A stretch of DNA of 64,000 bases from VXLM01 sp965242665 (GCA_965242665.1 OZ251484.1:1364001-1428000); one strand, 5' to 3'. Counted from the stretch's first letter, positions 1 to 8,484 are shown. Numbers and translations are program-made. Notes: a model not told the origin generated them from the sequence alone.

Positions 1-472
1 CAATGGCGTCCGCGAGTCCGGAGACGACCTTTGCCTCGGTAGCGCCCCAGGAGAACTCGACCTCGACGCCGATCTCACGCTCTTGGAAGTAGCGTCTGGT
101 AAAGCGCACCAACTCGGTGGCGATGGTCTTGCCTTCCAGATCTTCCAAGCGCTTGATGTCCGAGTCGTAGGGAGCGGCCACGACCCATCGGGCGGGGCGC
201 ATGCTCACTTTGGAGTAGACGAGGTCGGTCACGGCGTGGACGTCGGAATTCGTCTCCGCGATCCAGTCTTTGCCGGTAATGCCGACGTCGAGGGTTCCGC
301 TCTCGACGTAGCGCGCCATTTCCTGCGCGCGTGCGATGGAGCAGGAGATTTGCGGATCGTCGATATCCGGAAAGTAGCTGCGGGAATTTACGTTGATTTG
401 CCAACCTGCGCGCCGGAAGAGCGCGATCGTCGCATCTTGAAGACTTCCCTTGGGGATGCCGAGCTTCAACAT
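1..472 (-). CDS. hisG: ATP phosphoribosyltransferase HisG (C-terminal part beyond the window)
   Basis: Catalyses the first step of histidine synthesis, joining ATP and PRPP to give phosphoribosyl-ATP in the cytoplasm. Translating the minus strand from the ATG at 472 gives a protein opening MLKLGIPKGSLQDATI, followed by the family segments RSYFPDIDDPQISC, RAQEMARYVESGTLDVGITG and DLEGKTIATE. These match the periplasmic-binding-protein-like catalytic lobes of HisG. About 157 residues are seen before the window edge, so the rest is missing and it cannot be told whether a long-form regulatory domain follows. A GTG lies three codons upstream in frame and is an alternative start. The gene belongs to a transcript running out of the window; no other his gene is visible. 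Confidence 0.93.
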   Translation of the reverse strand, partial: MLKLGIPKGSLQDATIALFRRAGWQINVNSRSYFPDIDDPQISCSIARAQEMARYVESGTLDVGITGKDWIAETNSDVHAVTDLVYSKVSMRPARWVVAAPYDSDIKRLEDLEGKTIATELVRFTRRYFQEREIGVEVEFSWGATEAKVVSGLADAI

Positions 473-631
473 TTCTGACACGTGCAACACGACTCCATGA
501 ATGATAGTGAGCGCGCAACAGTCCGCGCGCCAAAGTCACCTTAATAGTATATCAGATTCCGCACAGCAGTGCAGGTAGCAGACGGCTCGAAATTCCTTAT
601 CCGTGCATGTTGTGGGAAGAGTGCATTCTGG

Positions 632-651
632 ATTCCCGCACTCGTGGGAAT
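632..651. repeat. Degenerate REP-like palindrome
   Basis: ATTCCCGCaCTCGtGGGAAT is an imperfect copy of the palindrome that recurs through the window, here in the gap between hisG and the racemase-like gene. It is followed by the usual half-unit GGGAATGACGGGGG. Nothing else is recognisable between 540 and 699. Confidence 0.6.
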
Positions 652-699
652 TGGCGGGGACGGTATCGGGAATGACGGGGGTGATGCGGGCAGGTGGAT

Positions 700-1458
700 T
701 TACGCTATGGGAGCAGGCCGGGAGTGCGCGTCCAGCAGGGAGCCGGTGGCGGGGCGAGCCGCACGCGCCCCTGCCAGCCGCAGCGTGCCCCAAACGGTCG
801 CTTGCAGGGCAGAGACCACGGGCTTGCCCGTCATCTCCTCCAAGGCGGCGAGGATGTTCGACGTCCTCATCCCCGTGCAGCTGATGAAGATGCCGTCTGC
901 GTCCGGACGGTCTACCAGACGCGCCACGAGCTCCAAGGTCTCATTCTGGGGAATGTCCTCGATGCCCCGCAGCTTGTTCAAGCCGCGCATGTGCACGACC
1001 TCAATGCCGTGAGCATCGAGGAATGCCGCAAGTCGCTCGTTCAGCTCGTCCACGTGCGGCGAAAGCACTGCGGCGCGGGCGATACTGAGATCGTGAAGCG
1101 CATCCGCCGACGCTGTGGCCGTCGTGGTGGATCGGAGGCCGGTCTCCGCGTGGATGCGAGCGCAGATGTCCGCGTCTCCTCCGACTCCTCGAACGTAGCT
1201 CGCGGAGGTGCACGCATAGCCGACCGCCTGCGCGCCGAGCGGAACTAGGCGCTTGGCAGTCGCCTCGATGTCCGGGTTCTCGGCCATGGCGCGCAGCCGC
1301 TCCAGGGTAATCGGAGGGGGACTGTCCCCCTCCGTCCCCGCGTGTGTGCCGACGATGGCCCACTCGACAGATTCCGGCATCAAGCGCGAGATTTCGTCGG
1401 TGTCGCCGCGCGACGGAGGCCCTGGCCATACGAATCCGACGTTGTGCGAAAAGTACAT
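700..1458 (-). CDS. Asp/Glu racemase / maleate isomerase / arylmalonate decarboxylase family protein
   Basis: A 252-residue cytoplasmic protein of the Asp/Glu/hydantoin racemase superfamily, closest in pattern to the maleate cis-trans isomerase and arylmalonate decarboxylase branch. Two cysteines occur in the expected context, in GYACTSASYV around residue 83 and in FISCTGMRTSN around residue 194; enzymes of this group use one or both as acid/base catalysts. The substrate cannot be read from the sequence. The start ATG at 1458 has a GGAGGGG ribosome site five bases upstream. The gene lies 15 bases after the M24 peptidase-like gene on the same strand, so the two are probably co-transcribed and may act on the same small amino-acid-derived compound. 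Confidence 0.8.
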   Translation of the reverse strand: MYFSHNVGFVWPGPPSRGDTDEISRLMPESVEWAIVGTHAGTEGDSPPPITLERLRAMAENPDIEATAKRLVPLGAQAVGYACTSASYVRGVGGDADICARIHAETGLRSTTTATASADALHDLSIARAAVLSPHVDELNERLAAFLDAHGIEVVHMRGLNKLRGIEDIPQNETLELVARLVDRPDADGIFISCTGMRTSNILAALEEMTGKPVVSALQATVWGTLRLAGARAARPATGSLLDAHSRPAPIA

Positions 1459-1473
1459 CGAACCCCTCCTACT

Positions 1474-2679
1474 TCATCGCACGATGATCTCTCGCGGGGA
1501 ACTGGTCACCACTTCGCAACCGTTCTCCGTGACAATGGTCGTTTCGCTGAACGCCGTTCCGTACTGCCCCATTCGCCGCAGGGCGATTGGGTGATGGAAG
1601 ACCATGCCGGTCTCGAGTATGGTATCGACGTCGAGGATGATGCTTGCCGCGCCGTCGGCCCAGGAGGGCGGGTGTCCAGCTCCCACGGAGTACCCGAAGT
1701 TGCCGTGGAAGATGAAGTCGTCTCCGGCCGCGCCGATGCCTTCCCATCCGGCCTCCGCCACTTCATGCGCAGTCACGCCTGGACGAATGGCGTTCAAGAC
1801 GTTGTCCAACCCTCTCAGGCAGGCGTCCGCCATTCTGCGCGCCTCCTCGGGGGGCTCTCCGATGAAGACCGTGCGCATGGTTGGGGCGCTGTAGCGTTGG
1901 AAGCATGCGCCCATCTCAAGGAGAACTACATCTCCCTTTTGTAGCACATTGCGCTTGTGCGTGGAGTGGAGGATGCCGGATCTCCTACCGGACGTCACGA
2001 CGGGCGAGATGCACATGTACTCGCTGCCCATCCTGAGCATGACTTCCGCCGCTGCTGCTGCGACGTGATTGTCGGTCGCGCCCTCTCTCGCGGCCTCGAT
2101 CGCCGCGGAAATGCCCATGTCGGTGACCATGGCGGCCAGGCGAATTTGGTTTATCTCCGTCTGCGACTTCACCTTCTTCACATTGTGCACAACTCCGGTT
2201 GCGTCCGTGAACGCCGCCTTTGGGAGCGCGCGCTGTATCTCCTCGTATTCCAGCGGGGAAAGTCCGGGGAGCTGCAGCTCCAACGCGATCATGGCGTCGG
2301 CGAAGTCATGCAACTTGAGTATGGTCGAGATGTACCCCATGCGGGTATGGCGCGAGGGGTAGCCTCGGCGGTCGATCAACCAGGAATGTATGAGCGCGCT
2401 GCCCAATTCCGTCGGAGGAACGATCAGCGTGGGGTCTGCTTCCAAAGTCACGATGACGCACTCGTCGGCGTTGGGGGAAAACGTCTGATACCCCGACAGG
2501 TAGAGCACGTTCGCGGGATCGGTCACCACGACCACTTCGACGCCGCGCTTCCGCATCCACGTCCGAACGCCTCCGGCGCGCACGTGGCGCTCCTCCTCCG
2601 AAAACGGGATCTCGTGTTCCAAGCCCTCGGGCAGGCGCGGGGCTATGGTCCCGCCGGACAGACTATCGTGAAGTTTCAT
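1474..2679 (-). CDS. M24 family creatinase/prolidase-fold hydrolase, ectoine-hydrolase-like
   Basis: A 401-residue protein with an N-terminal creatinase-type domain (residues about 20-160) and a C-terminal pita-bread domain. It resembles the M24 branch containing ectoine hydrolase DoeA/EutD. Where metal-dependent Xaa-Pro peptidases carry two aspartate ligands, this protein has LLEMGACFQRYSAPTMRT, the pattern of the DoeA-like branch; GYSVGAGHPPSW and FSETTIV follow. A classical Xaa-Pro dipeptidase activity is therefore doubtful. The reading frame is open to 2742, but I chose the ATG at 2679 because a promoter-like pair lies at 2730-2756 and GAGGGGGAA precedes it. It is followed after 15 bases by the racemase-like gene. 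Confidence 0.82.
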   Translation of the reverse strand: MKLHDSLSGGTIAPRLPEGLEHEIPFSEEERHVRAGGVRTWMRKRGVEVVVVTDPANVLYLSGYQTFSPNADECVIVTLEADPTLIVPPTELGSALIHSWLIDRRGYPSRHTRMGYISTILKLHDFADAMIALELQLPGLSPLEYEEIQRALPKAAFTDATGVVHNVKKVKSQTEINQIRLAAMVTDMGISAAIEAAREGATDNHVAAAAAEVMLRMGSEYMCISPVVTSGRRSGILHSTHKRNVLQKGDVVLLEMGACFQRYSAPTMRTVFIGEPPEEARRMADACLRGLDNVLNAIRPGVTAHEVAEAGWEGIGAAGDDFIFHGNFGYSVGAGHPPSWADGAASIILDVDTILETGMVFHHPIALRRMGQYGTAFSETTIVTENGCEVVTSSPREIIVR

Positions 2680-2729
2680 AGATTGCCTGCGTTCCCCCTC
2701 GCATCGGAATCTTCGCGCCAACACTCCCC

Positions 2730-2756
2730 ATAGTATCACCAACGGCGGAGGTTCAA
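2730..2756 (-). promoter_or_regulatory. Possible sigma-70 promoter for the M24/racemase pair
   Basis: On the minus strand TTGAAC (2756-2751) and TACTAT (2735-2730) are separated by 15 bases, shorter than the optimum. The position, about 50 bases before the ATG at 2679, favours that start over the upstream one. Weak evidence. Confidence 0.35.
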
Positions 2757-2883
2757 TAGGGGGTAGTTGGGACTCGCGGCAGGGATGCGGACGCGCTTAG
2801 GGTGATACACTGGGGGCGGGAGGCTGAATAAGATGTACAAAAACATCAAAAGGAATCATTGAACACGCAGGAGAAACTCAACT

Positions 2884-3273
2884 ATGGCCATCAAGCGAGT
2901 GTTCATCAGCTTTGATTTCGACCACGACGAGGAACTGCGGGACGCCTTGGTAGGACAGGCAAAGAACCCTGATTCACCGTTCAGCATCGCTGACTGGTCG
3001 GTGCATGAGGCATTCGATTCCAATTGGAGACAGAAGGTTCGAGAGCGTATACGCAGGACCGACCTTACGACCGTCATCTGCGGTGAGCATACGCACGATG
3101 CGAAAGGCGTCGCGGCCGAGGTATCCATCACCCGCGAAGAAGGAAAGCCCTACTTCCTATTGTGGGGGCGTCCAAAGAAGGCCTGCACTAAGCCAGATAT
3201 GACGCTCCGGACAGACAAGGTCTACGACTGGACTTGGGAAAATCTGAAGCGGCTGATTGCAGGAGAGAGATGA
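2884..3273 (+). CDS. TIR-like (MTH538 / Thoeris ThsB-type) domain protein
   Basis: A single-domain protein of 129 residues. It begins with a short strand ending in a Ser-Phe-Asp pattern (RVFISFDFDHDEELRDALV). It then has the conserved blocks SIADWSVHEAF, TTVICGEHTHDAKGVAAEV and KPYFLLWGRP, and ends with a Trp-rich helix (DWTWENLKRLI). This is the layout of the TIR-like family that includes MTH538 and Thoeris ThsB; members of the wider TIR fold make or cleave NAD-derived signals in phage defence. The gene is followed after four bases by a membrane protein, so it likely acts as the sensor or signal arm of a two-gene unit. The start ATG at 2884 follows GGAGAAACTCAACT. Catalysis cannot be proven from sequence alone. 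Confidence 0.78.
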   Translation: MAIKRVFISFDFDHDEELRDALVGQAKNPDSPFSIADWSVHEAFDSNWRQKVRERIRRTDLTTVICGEHTHDAKGVAAEVSITREEGKPYFLLWGRPKKACTKPDMTLRTDKVYDWTWENLKRLIAGER

Positions 3274-3277
3274 GCCT

Positions 3278-3790
3278 GTGACCGACCAATCGAGCGAACG
3301 TTTGTTCCTACACACGAAAGAGAATTACAGCGGCTCATTCACAAGCGACTTGCTTGAGCAGTATAAGATGTACGTGCAATCTGCAGAGAACGTCAGCGCA
3401 CGTCGTGTCGCCTCAAGTCGATACCTGTTGACTCTGAATTCCGCTATCGTGGCTCTCTATGGCTTTCAGTCTACGAGCTTCGGTGAGGGCTATTGGATGA
3501 TACCAATCCCGATACTAGGATTTGCGGTCTCATTGCTTTGGCGTCAGATAATCAAGTCGCACAGAGATCTGAACGCGGTAAAGTTCAAGATAATCCACGA
3601 ACTCGAGCAGCACCTGCCTGCGGCGCTCTATGCCCACGAGTGGCGACTGGCGGACAGGGGTCAAGGGAATTCTTACCGAGCGGTCACCCGTTTGGAGCAG
3701 TGGATCCCACTGATTTTCTGCGCCATTCACACAATTCTCCTCATCACAATGATTCTCGCAAACGTTGGTTGGGTTGACTGGTTGATGTGA
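3278..3790 (+). CDS. Multi-pass membrane protein paired with the TIR-like gene
   Basis: A membrane protein of 170 residues when read from the GTG at 3278, which has AGGAGAGAG eight bases upstream. An ATG at 3257 in the same frame would overlap the preceding gene and lacks a good ribosome site. A conserved-looking cytoplasmic opening, LLEQYKMYVQSAENVSARR, is followed by hydrophobic segments at about residues 49-66 and 75-91, a soluble helical stretch, and a C-terminal hydrophobic segment (PLIFCAIHTILLITMILANV). Small proteins with this opening are often found next to TIR-like genes, which suggests a membrane effector that a nucleotide signal could trigger. That function is an inference; no enzymatic motif is visible. 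Confidence 0.72.
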   Translation: MTDQSSERLFLHTKENYSGSFTSDLLEQYKMYVQSAENVSARRVASSRYLLTLNSAIVALYGFQSTSFGEGYWMIPIPILGFAVSLLWRQIIKSHRDLNAVKFKIIHELEQHLPAALYAHEWRLADRGQGNSYRAVTRLEQWIPLIFCAIHTILLITMILANVGWVDWLM

Positions 3791-3922
3791 TGTCTTGAAT
3801 GGGCGATGATATGCGCTCACGTACGGTCTGCGGGGAGTAGCCGCGAATTCGGTTTGGAATCCAGGGGTTTGATTTCGTGCCGTGACCCAGCGCCGCGGTA
3901 GTCCACGCGTACTGCAAGGAAG

Positions 3923-3951
3923 TTGACACCATGGCATTCGAGTGCTACCCT
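3923..3951 (+). promoter_or_regulatory. Sigma-70-type promoter for the FmdB-like/dtd pair
   Basis: TTGACA (3923-3928), 17-base spacer, TACCCT (3946-3951). Transcription would begin about 55 bases before the ATG at 4016. The stretch 3791-3922 shows no gene. Confidence 0.6.
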
Positions 3952-4015
3952 GAATTTGACGTTAGCTAGACGCTCTGGCGGGCTGCTAACCGCTTGTGAG
4001 ATTAAGGAGGCATCC

Positions 4016-4312
4016 ATGCCGAGGTACGACTATCGGTGCTCAGACTGCGGGCATGAGTTCGAAGTCAAGCAAAGATTTTCCGATGAGCCGTCTGCATCTT
4101 GCGGGGAGTGCGGCAGCCAAGCGCGGCGCGTCATCCACTCTGTGCCGGTGGTCTTCAAAGGCAGCGGCTTCTACGTGAACGACTACGGCAAGGGCGGCGG
4201 CTCCAACGGAAGCGCCGGCTCGGATGCGCCGTCCTCATCCGACGCCAAGGCCGATTCGGACTCGAAGAAGTCCAAGGCCGCCAAGGACAAGGCGCCGGCG
4301 TCGACGGCCTAG
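4016..4312 (+). CDS. FmdB-type zinc-ribbon protein
   Basis: A 98-residue protein starting MPRYDYRCSDCGHEFEV, with cysteine pairs C..C (RCSDCG) and C..C (SCGECG) that form a single zinc ribbon. The block VPVVFKGSGFYVNDY is diagnostic of the FmdB regulatory-protein family. The tail from about residue 60 is low-complexity, rich in Gly, Ser, Asp, Lys and Ala, and probably disordered. Start choice is clear: AAGGAGG lies five bases before the ATG at 4016. The family's role is unsettled (zinc binding, possible regulation). It is followed 17 bases later by dtd in the same direction, so both are probably read from the promoter at 3923. Confidence 0.9.
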   Translation: MPRYDYRCSDCGHEFEVKQRFSDEPSASCGECGSQARRVIHSVPVVFKGSGFYVNDYGKGGGSNGSAGSDAPSSSDAKADSDSKKSKAAKDKAPASTA

Positions 4313-4329
4313 ACGAAAGGCGGATCCTC

Positions 4330-4794
4330 TTGCGGGCATTGGTGCAGAGGGTCTCACGGGCGTCGGTGACCGTACAGGAAGAGATCGTCGGAGAGATAGG
4401 CGCCGGATTGGTAGTCCTCGTTGGAGTCTCGCGGGACGACGCAGAGGTGGACGGGGACTACATCGTAAACAAGGTCGCCCACTTGCGGATTTTCGCAGAC
4501 GAAGAGGGGAAGTTCAACCACTCTGCGACGGACGTTGGCGCCGAGCTCCTCTTGATTAGCCAATTCACCCTGCACGCGGATACCCGCAAAGGACGGCGTC
4601 CGAGTTTCATCGAAGCCGCGGGGCCCGAGTTGGCAGAGCCGTTGTTCGATTACACCGTCGCAAAGTTCAGAGAATTGGGGCTGCGGGTGGCGGCGGGGAC
4701 GTTCCAAGCGCACATGATGGTGTCGTTGACGAACGATGGGCCGGTCACGATAATGATCGACTCCACGGACCGCGGGCGTCCACGGCGGGGGTAG
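4330..4794 (+). CDS. dtd: D-aminoacyl-tRNA deacylase
   Basis: Removes D-amino acids (and glycine) mischarged on tRNA, a proofreading step in translation. The 154-residue protein contains the two cross-subunit active-site signatures of DTD: SQFTLHADTRKGRRPSF and the Gly-Pro motif in LTNDGPVTIMID. The length is normal for the family. The start is a TTG (LRALVQRVSRASVTV) with AAAGGCGG seven bases upstream; the longer open frame that begins upstream runs through the FmdB-like gene in another phase and is not used. It probably forms an operon with that gene. Confidence 0.93.
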   Translation: MRALVQRVSRASVTVQEEIVGEIGAGLVVLVGVSRDDAEVDGDYIVNKVAHLRIFADEEGKFNHSATDVGAELLLISQFTLHADTRKGRRPSFIEAAGPELAEPLFDYTVAKFRELGLRVAAGTFQAHMMVSLTNDGPVTIMIDSTDRGRPRRG

Positions 4795-4840
4795 AGCGCG
4801 GAGCGTGCGGCGCGGGGGGTCGCCCAACGCGGACGCCGGA

Positions 4841-5734
4841 CTAACGCGGATGGCGGCGCTCGGAGGAGGCGGTGAATTCTAGGCTGATGTCGACAGACAT
4901 GACGGAGTGAGTGAGTGCGCCGACGGATATCCTGTCGACTCCGGTTTTCGCTACGTCTCGGACATTCTCGAGGGTGACTCCGCCCGAAGCTTCCGTTACC
5001 GCGCGTCCGGCGATGATCTCGACCGCAGCCGCCATGTCGGCGATGGACATATTGTCCAGCATCACGATGTCCGCGCCGGCCTCCACCGCCTCCCGTACTT
5101 GATCGAGCGTCTCCACCTCGACTTCGATCTGTCCCGCGCCGGACGGGGAGTCCCGCATTGCGCGCACTAGGGCCCGGATACTCATCTCCCTCATGGATCC
5201 GGCCGCAATGTGGTTGTCCTTGATGAGCACGCCGTTGGAGAGGTCTCGCCGGTGGTTCACGCCGCCTCCGACGGTGACCGCGTATTTTTGCAATCTCCGA
5301 TGGCCTGGCAGCGTCTTCCGGGTATCGAGGATGTCGACATCGAGGTCTGCGACTTGTTGGACGAACCGATGAGTGGCCGACGCGACTCCGCTCAAGTGCT
5401 CCAGGAAGTTGAGCGCGACCCGCTCGGCTTTGAGTATCGACGCCGCGCTCCCCGAAATCTCCGCTATCTTGCAGATTCCGCGAGCGGGATCCGCGCGCCG
5501 CAGACGCGCGCCGTCCGCGAGGAGGCGTTCGAAGCGCAGGGAAGGATCGACCATGTGGAATACTGCATCGGCGACATCGACGCCGGCGAGAATGCCGTCT
5601 GCCTTGGCAACGACGGCGGCTTTGCCCTCCAACCATGGCGGGACGAGCGCGTCGGTCGTTATATCGCCGCCGCCTAGATCTTCGAGCAAGGCTCTCCGGA
5701 CGACCTCGTCGATTTCTGCTCTTGGGATGTCCAT
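4841..5734 (-). CDS. nadC: Nicotinate-nucleotide pyrophosphorylase (carboxylating), quinolinate phosphoribosyltransferase
   Basis: Converts quinolinate and PRPP to nicotinate mononucleotide with loss of CO2, the third step of de novo NAD synthesis. The 297-residue protein from the ATG at 5734 (MDIPRAEIDEVVRRAL) carries LLEDLGGGDITTDALVP, RVALNFLEHLSGVASAT, DTRKTLPGHRRLQKYAV with the GGGVNHRRDL block that binds PRPP and quinolinate, and EVEVETLDQV. The frame is open to 5872 but the extra N-terminus is unlike the family. It follows nadA on the same strand after 94 bases, completing the quinolinate route. It ends facing dtd. Confidence 0.94.
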   Translation of the reverse strand: MDIPRAEIDEVVRRALLEDLGGGDITTDALVPPWLEGKAAVVAKADGILAGVDVADAVFHMVDPSLRFERLLADGARLRRADPARGICKIAEISGSAASILKAERVALNFLEHLSGVASATHRFVQQVADLDVDILDTRKTLPGHRRLQKYAVTVGGGVNHRRDLSNGVLIKDNHIAAGSMREMSIRALVRAMRDSPSGAGQIEVEVETLDQVREAVEAGADIVMLDNMSIADMAAAVEIIAGRAVTEASGGVTLENVRDVAKTGVDRISVGALTHSVMSVDISLEFTASSERRHPR

Positions 5735-5828
5735 CTGAGAGTCCTTGGCAGGTTCGTTCGCCGCAACAAGGAATACGCGGGTCCGGATTACGACGGCGCG
5801 AGGCGCGGATTTTGGCGGACGGCGGGAA

Positions 5829-7040
5829 TCAGACGACCCGGAGCATTCGGTCGAGTGCGACCTTGGCATCACGCCGAGCGTCGTCGTCTACTGTGATCTC
5901 GTTGAGGGTGACCCCTTCGTTCAGCCCGTCCAACACCCATGACAGGTACGCGGGGTGTATGCGGTACATGGTGGAACATGGACAGACGACGGAATCTAGG
6001 CAGAAGACGGTCTTGTCTGGGTTCTCGTTCGCGATGCGGTTGACCAAGCTAATCTCGGTTCCCACGGCCCATGTCGTGCCGCTCTCTGCCTGCTCGATGG
6101 TCTTGATGATGGTTTCGGTCGAGCCGTTGGCGTCCGCCGCTTGGACGACCTCCATGACGCATTCGGGGTGGACGATGACGTTGACGTCTGGATACTTCTG
6201 CCTCGCCTCTTCGATTTGCTTGACGGAGAAGCGGGTGTGGACGGAGCAGTGTCCCTGCCAGAGGATGACCTTTGCCTGCGCGAGGTTCTCTTCGGTATGG
6301 CCGCCGAGCGGCTTGAAGGGGTTCCAAACGATCATTTCGTCGAGAGGGATTCCGAGGCGTGTGGCGGTGTTCCTGCCCAGATGCTGATCTGGGAGGAAGA
6401 GAATCTTTTCGCCTCGGTCGAACGCCCAGGCGAATGCGGCAGCCGCATTGGAAGAGGTGCATACGATGCCGCCCTCTCGCCCGCACAGCGCTTTGATGGC
6501 CGCCGTGGAGTTCATATAGGTTATGGGGACGATCGAGCTGCGGGGCAATGCGGCACTCATGTCGTCCCAGCAGTCGAGGACGTCGTCGATGTGCGCCATG
6601 TCTGCCATCGAGCATCCAGCCGTCAGGTTTGGGAGGATGACCCTTTGGTGATCCTGGCTCAGGACGAATGCGGTCTCTGCCATGAAATGCACACCGCAAA
6701 AGACGATGTGCTCTGCATTTCCCTGAGATGCGGCGAACTGCGAGAGCTTGAAGGAGTCTCCTCGGTAGTCCGCGAATCTTATGATTTCGTCTCGTTGGTA
6801 GTGGTGCCCGAGTATGACGACGCGGTTGTCGAGCCGTGCGCGGGCTTCCGCGATGCGAACCTCCAGCTCCTCCGGCTTGGCTTTGAGGTAGGAGATCGGT
6901 ATCTTCTGCCAGCGAACTCCTGCATCGAATTCCTCTTCGAGGGGCTTCGATTGGAGTTTCTCGTCGGTTTGGCAGAACGCGGACTGCTCGATTTCGGTAA
7001 TCGGTATGGTAGGTGTTCTGGCGGTTTCTGCGATTACCAT
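5829..7040 (-). CDS. nadA: Quinolinate synthase (4Fe-4S)
   Basis: Condenses iminoaspartate with dihydroxyacetone phosphate to make quinolinate. The 403-residue protein is of the longer NadA type and has a roughly 70-residue N-terminal extension before VVILGHHYQRDEI. Cluster and active-site blocks are visible: FCGVHFMAETA, NLTAGCSMADMA, VIVHPECVMEV, VGTEISLVNRI and VVCPCSTMYRIHP. Three of these cysteines hold the iron-sulphur cluster in the family. The gene starts 16 bases after miaB stops and is followed by nadC, so miaB-nadA-nadC read as one unit. No nadB is in the window. Confidence 0.94.
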   Translation of the reverse strand: MVIAETARTPTIPITEIEQSAFCQTDEKLQSKPLEEEFDAGVRWQKIPISYLKAKPEELEVRIAEARARLDNRVVILGHHYQRDEIIRFADYRGDSFKLSQFAASQGNAEHIVFCGVHFMAETAFVLSQDHQRVILPNLTAGCSMADMAHIDDVLDCWDDMSAALPRSSIVPITYMNSTAAIKALCGREGGIVCTSSNAAAAFAWAFDRGEKILFLPDQHLGRNTATRLGIPLDEMIVWNPFKPLGGHTEENLAQAKVILWQGHCSVHTRFSVKQIEEARQKYPDVNVIVHPECVMEVVQAADANGSTETIIKTIEQAESGTTWAVGTEISLVNRIANENPDKTVFCLDSVVCPCSTMYRIHPAYLSWVLDGLNEGVTLNEITVDDDARRDAKVALDRMLRVV

Positions 7041-7055
7041 GCTGCCTCCATTGGA

Positions 7056-8336
7056 CTACGCGGCGCGGGCGGATCGGCCTGTCAGCGACCAAGCGCCCGC
7101 GCGCTCGATCTTTACGGGAACGATGCGTCCAATTGCGTCGTCCGCTCCTTCGACGTACACCAGTTTGTCGTTGCGGTTTCGTCCGTGTACTTGCCCGCGC
7201 TTGACGCCCTCGATCAGCACCTCGACCGTCTGTCCGCTGAGCTCTGCGTTGATCTCTGCTTGAATCGAGGCTTGGAGGCCGTCAATTGCCGTCAAGCGGC
7301 GTTTCTTCTCTTCTTGCGGAACGTCGTCGTGCAGCTTTCTGGCGGCGTACGTGTTGTCGCGGGTCGAGTACATCGCCGAGTGCACCTTGTCGAAGCGAAT
7401 ATCGCGGACCATCTCATACGTCTTGCGGAATTGGTCGTCTGTTTCGCCGCAAAATCCGACTATCAGGTCGGTGGAAAGAGACACGTTTGGGATGCGGTTC
7501 CGTATCTTGTCGATGAGGCGGCGGTAGTCGTCGTTGGTGTACTGACGCCGCATCTGCGCGAGGACTTCGTCGTCTCCCGCCTGAAACGGCAAGTTGACGT
7601 GTTCGCAAACCTTGGGAAGATCCGCCACTGCACCGATGATGTGGTCGCTCATGTCGTTCGGATGCGAGGTGAGGAAGCGGATACGCTCGATCCTCTCGAC
7701 ATCGTGGACGCTTGCCAGCAAGTCCGCGAGGTCGACATCCCCGTCGAGGTCGTGTCCGTATGAATCGACGTTCTGGCCGAGCAGGGTGACTTCCCGCACG
7801 CCGCGGTCGGCGAGCAGCTCCGTCTCGCGGACGATATCCGCGATCGTGCGGCTCACCTCTCGGCCGCGCCGGTATGGGATGATGCAGAACGAGCAGAACT
7901 TGTCGCATCCGTGGATGATTGGGATGTACGCGGTGACGTTGGGCTTTGCGGTGAGCGGGCCGACGCAGCCTTCGGGGTCGATGCCCAAGCGGTCTCCGAG
8001 CAAGTCAATGAGCGGATCGAACTGCTGTGGACGCATGAACACATCCACTTGGGGGAATCGCTCCTGGAGAGTGTCGGTCTTCGGTCCGACCATGCAGCCC
8101 ATGAGTGCGATGACCTTTTCGCGGTTCTGTTGCTTGAGCGGTTTGAGGTGGCCGAGCATCCCGACGACTTTGTCCTCGGCGCTCTGTCGGACGACGCAGC
8201 TATTCAGCACCACCACATCGGCGTCCTGGGCGTGCGCCGCCTTTCCCAGTCCCATTTGTTCCAAGCCGCTTTCGAGGCGCTCGGAGTCCGCCACGTTCAT
8301 CTGGCAGCCGATCGTCCATATGTAGTAGTTCTGCAT
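7056..8336 (-). CDS. miaB: tRNA-2-methylthio-N6-dimethylallyladenosine synthase (radical SAM)
   Basis: Adds a methylthio group to i6A37 of tRNAs that read codons starting with U. The 426-residue protein shows the three-part MiaB layout. The N-terminal UPF0004 domain has cysteines in TIGCQMNVADSERLE, VLNSCVVRQSAEDK and LMGCMVG. The radical SAM core has the CxxxCxxC signature in GCDKFCSFCIIPYRRG. A TRAM domain lies at the C-terminus (residues about 355-420). It is the first protein gene of the miaB-nadA-nadC unit and lies just after tRNA-Ser(GCU) on the same strand. Confidence 0.95.
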   Translation of the reverse strand: MQNYYIWTIGCQMNVADSERLESGLEQMGLGKAAHAQDADVVVLNSCVVRQSAEDKVVGMLGHLKPLKQQNREKVIALMGCMVGPKTDTLQERFPQVDVFMRPQQFDPLIDLLGDRLGIDPEGCVGPLTAKPNVTAYIPIIHGCDKFCSFCIIPYRRGREVSRTIADIVRETELLADRGVREVTLLGQNVDSYGHDLDGDVDLADLLASVHDVERIERIRFLTSHPNDMSDHIIGAVADLPKVCEHVNLPFQAGDDEVLAQMRRQYTNDDYRRLIDKIRNRIPNVSLSTDLIVGFCGETDDQFRKTYEMVRDIRFDKVHSAMYSTRDNTYAARKLHDDVPQEEKKRRLTAIDGLQASIQAEINAELSGQTVEVLIEGVKRGQVHGRNRNDKLVYVEGADDAIGRIVPVKIERAGAWSLTGRSARAA

Positions 8337-8357
8337 GTCCGCTCGCAGGGTGGAAGA

Positions 8358-8449
8358 TGGCGGAGGGAGTGGGATTCGAACCCACGAGAGGGATTTCTCC
8401 CCCTAAGCGCTTAGCAGGCGCCCGCACTAGACCACTATGCGATCCCTCC
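8358..8449 (-). tRNA. tRNA-Ser(GCU)
   Basis: The minus strand gives a class II tRNA: acceptor GGAGGGA/TCCCTCC, anticodon loop CTGCTAA with anticodon GCT, a long variable arm (GGGGGAGAAATCCC region) as in serine tRNAs, T loop GGTTCGAATCC, discriminator G and an encoded CCA at 8360-8358. It lies 21 bases upstream of miaB, on the same strand. Confidence 0.95.
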
Positions 8450-8484
8450 AACGGTATGTTGTCAATATATCAGAGATTGGGTAG

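Noticed and set aside
6141..7763. 540-codon open frame on the plus strand opposite nadA and miaB
   Set aside because: Shadow of two well-conserved genes, with no protein-family resemblance.
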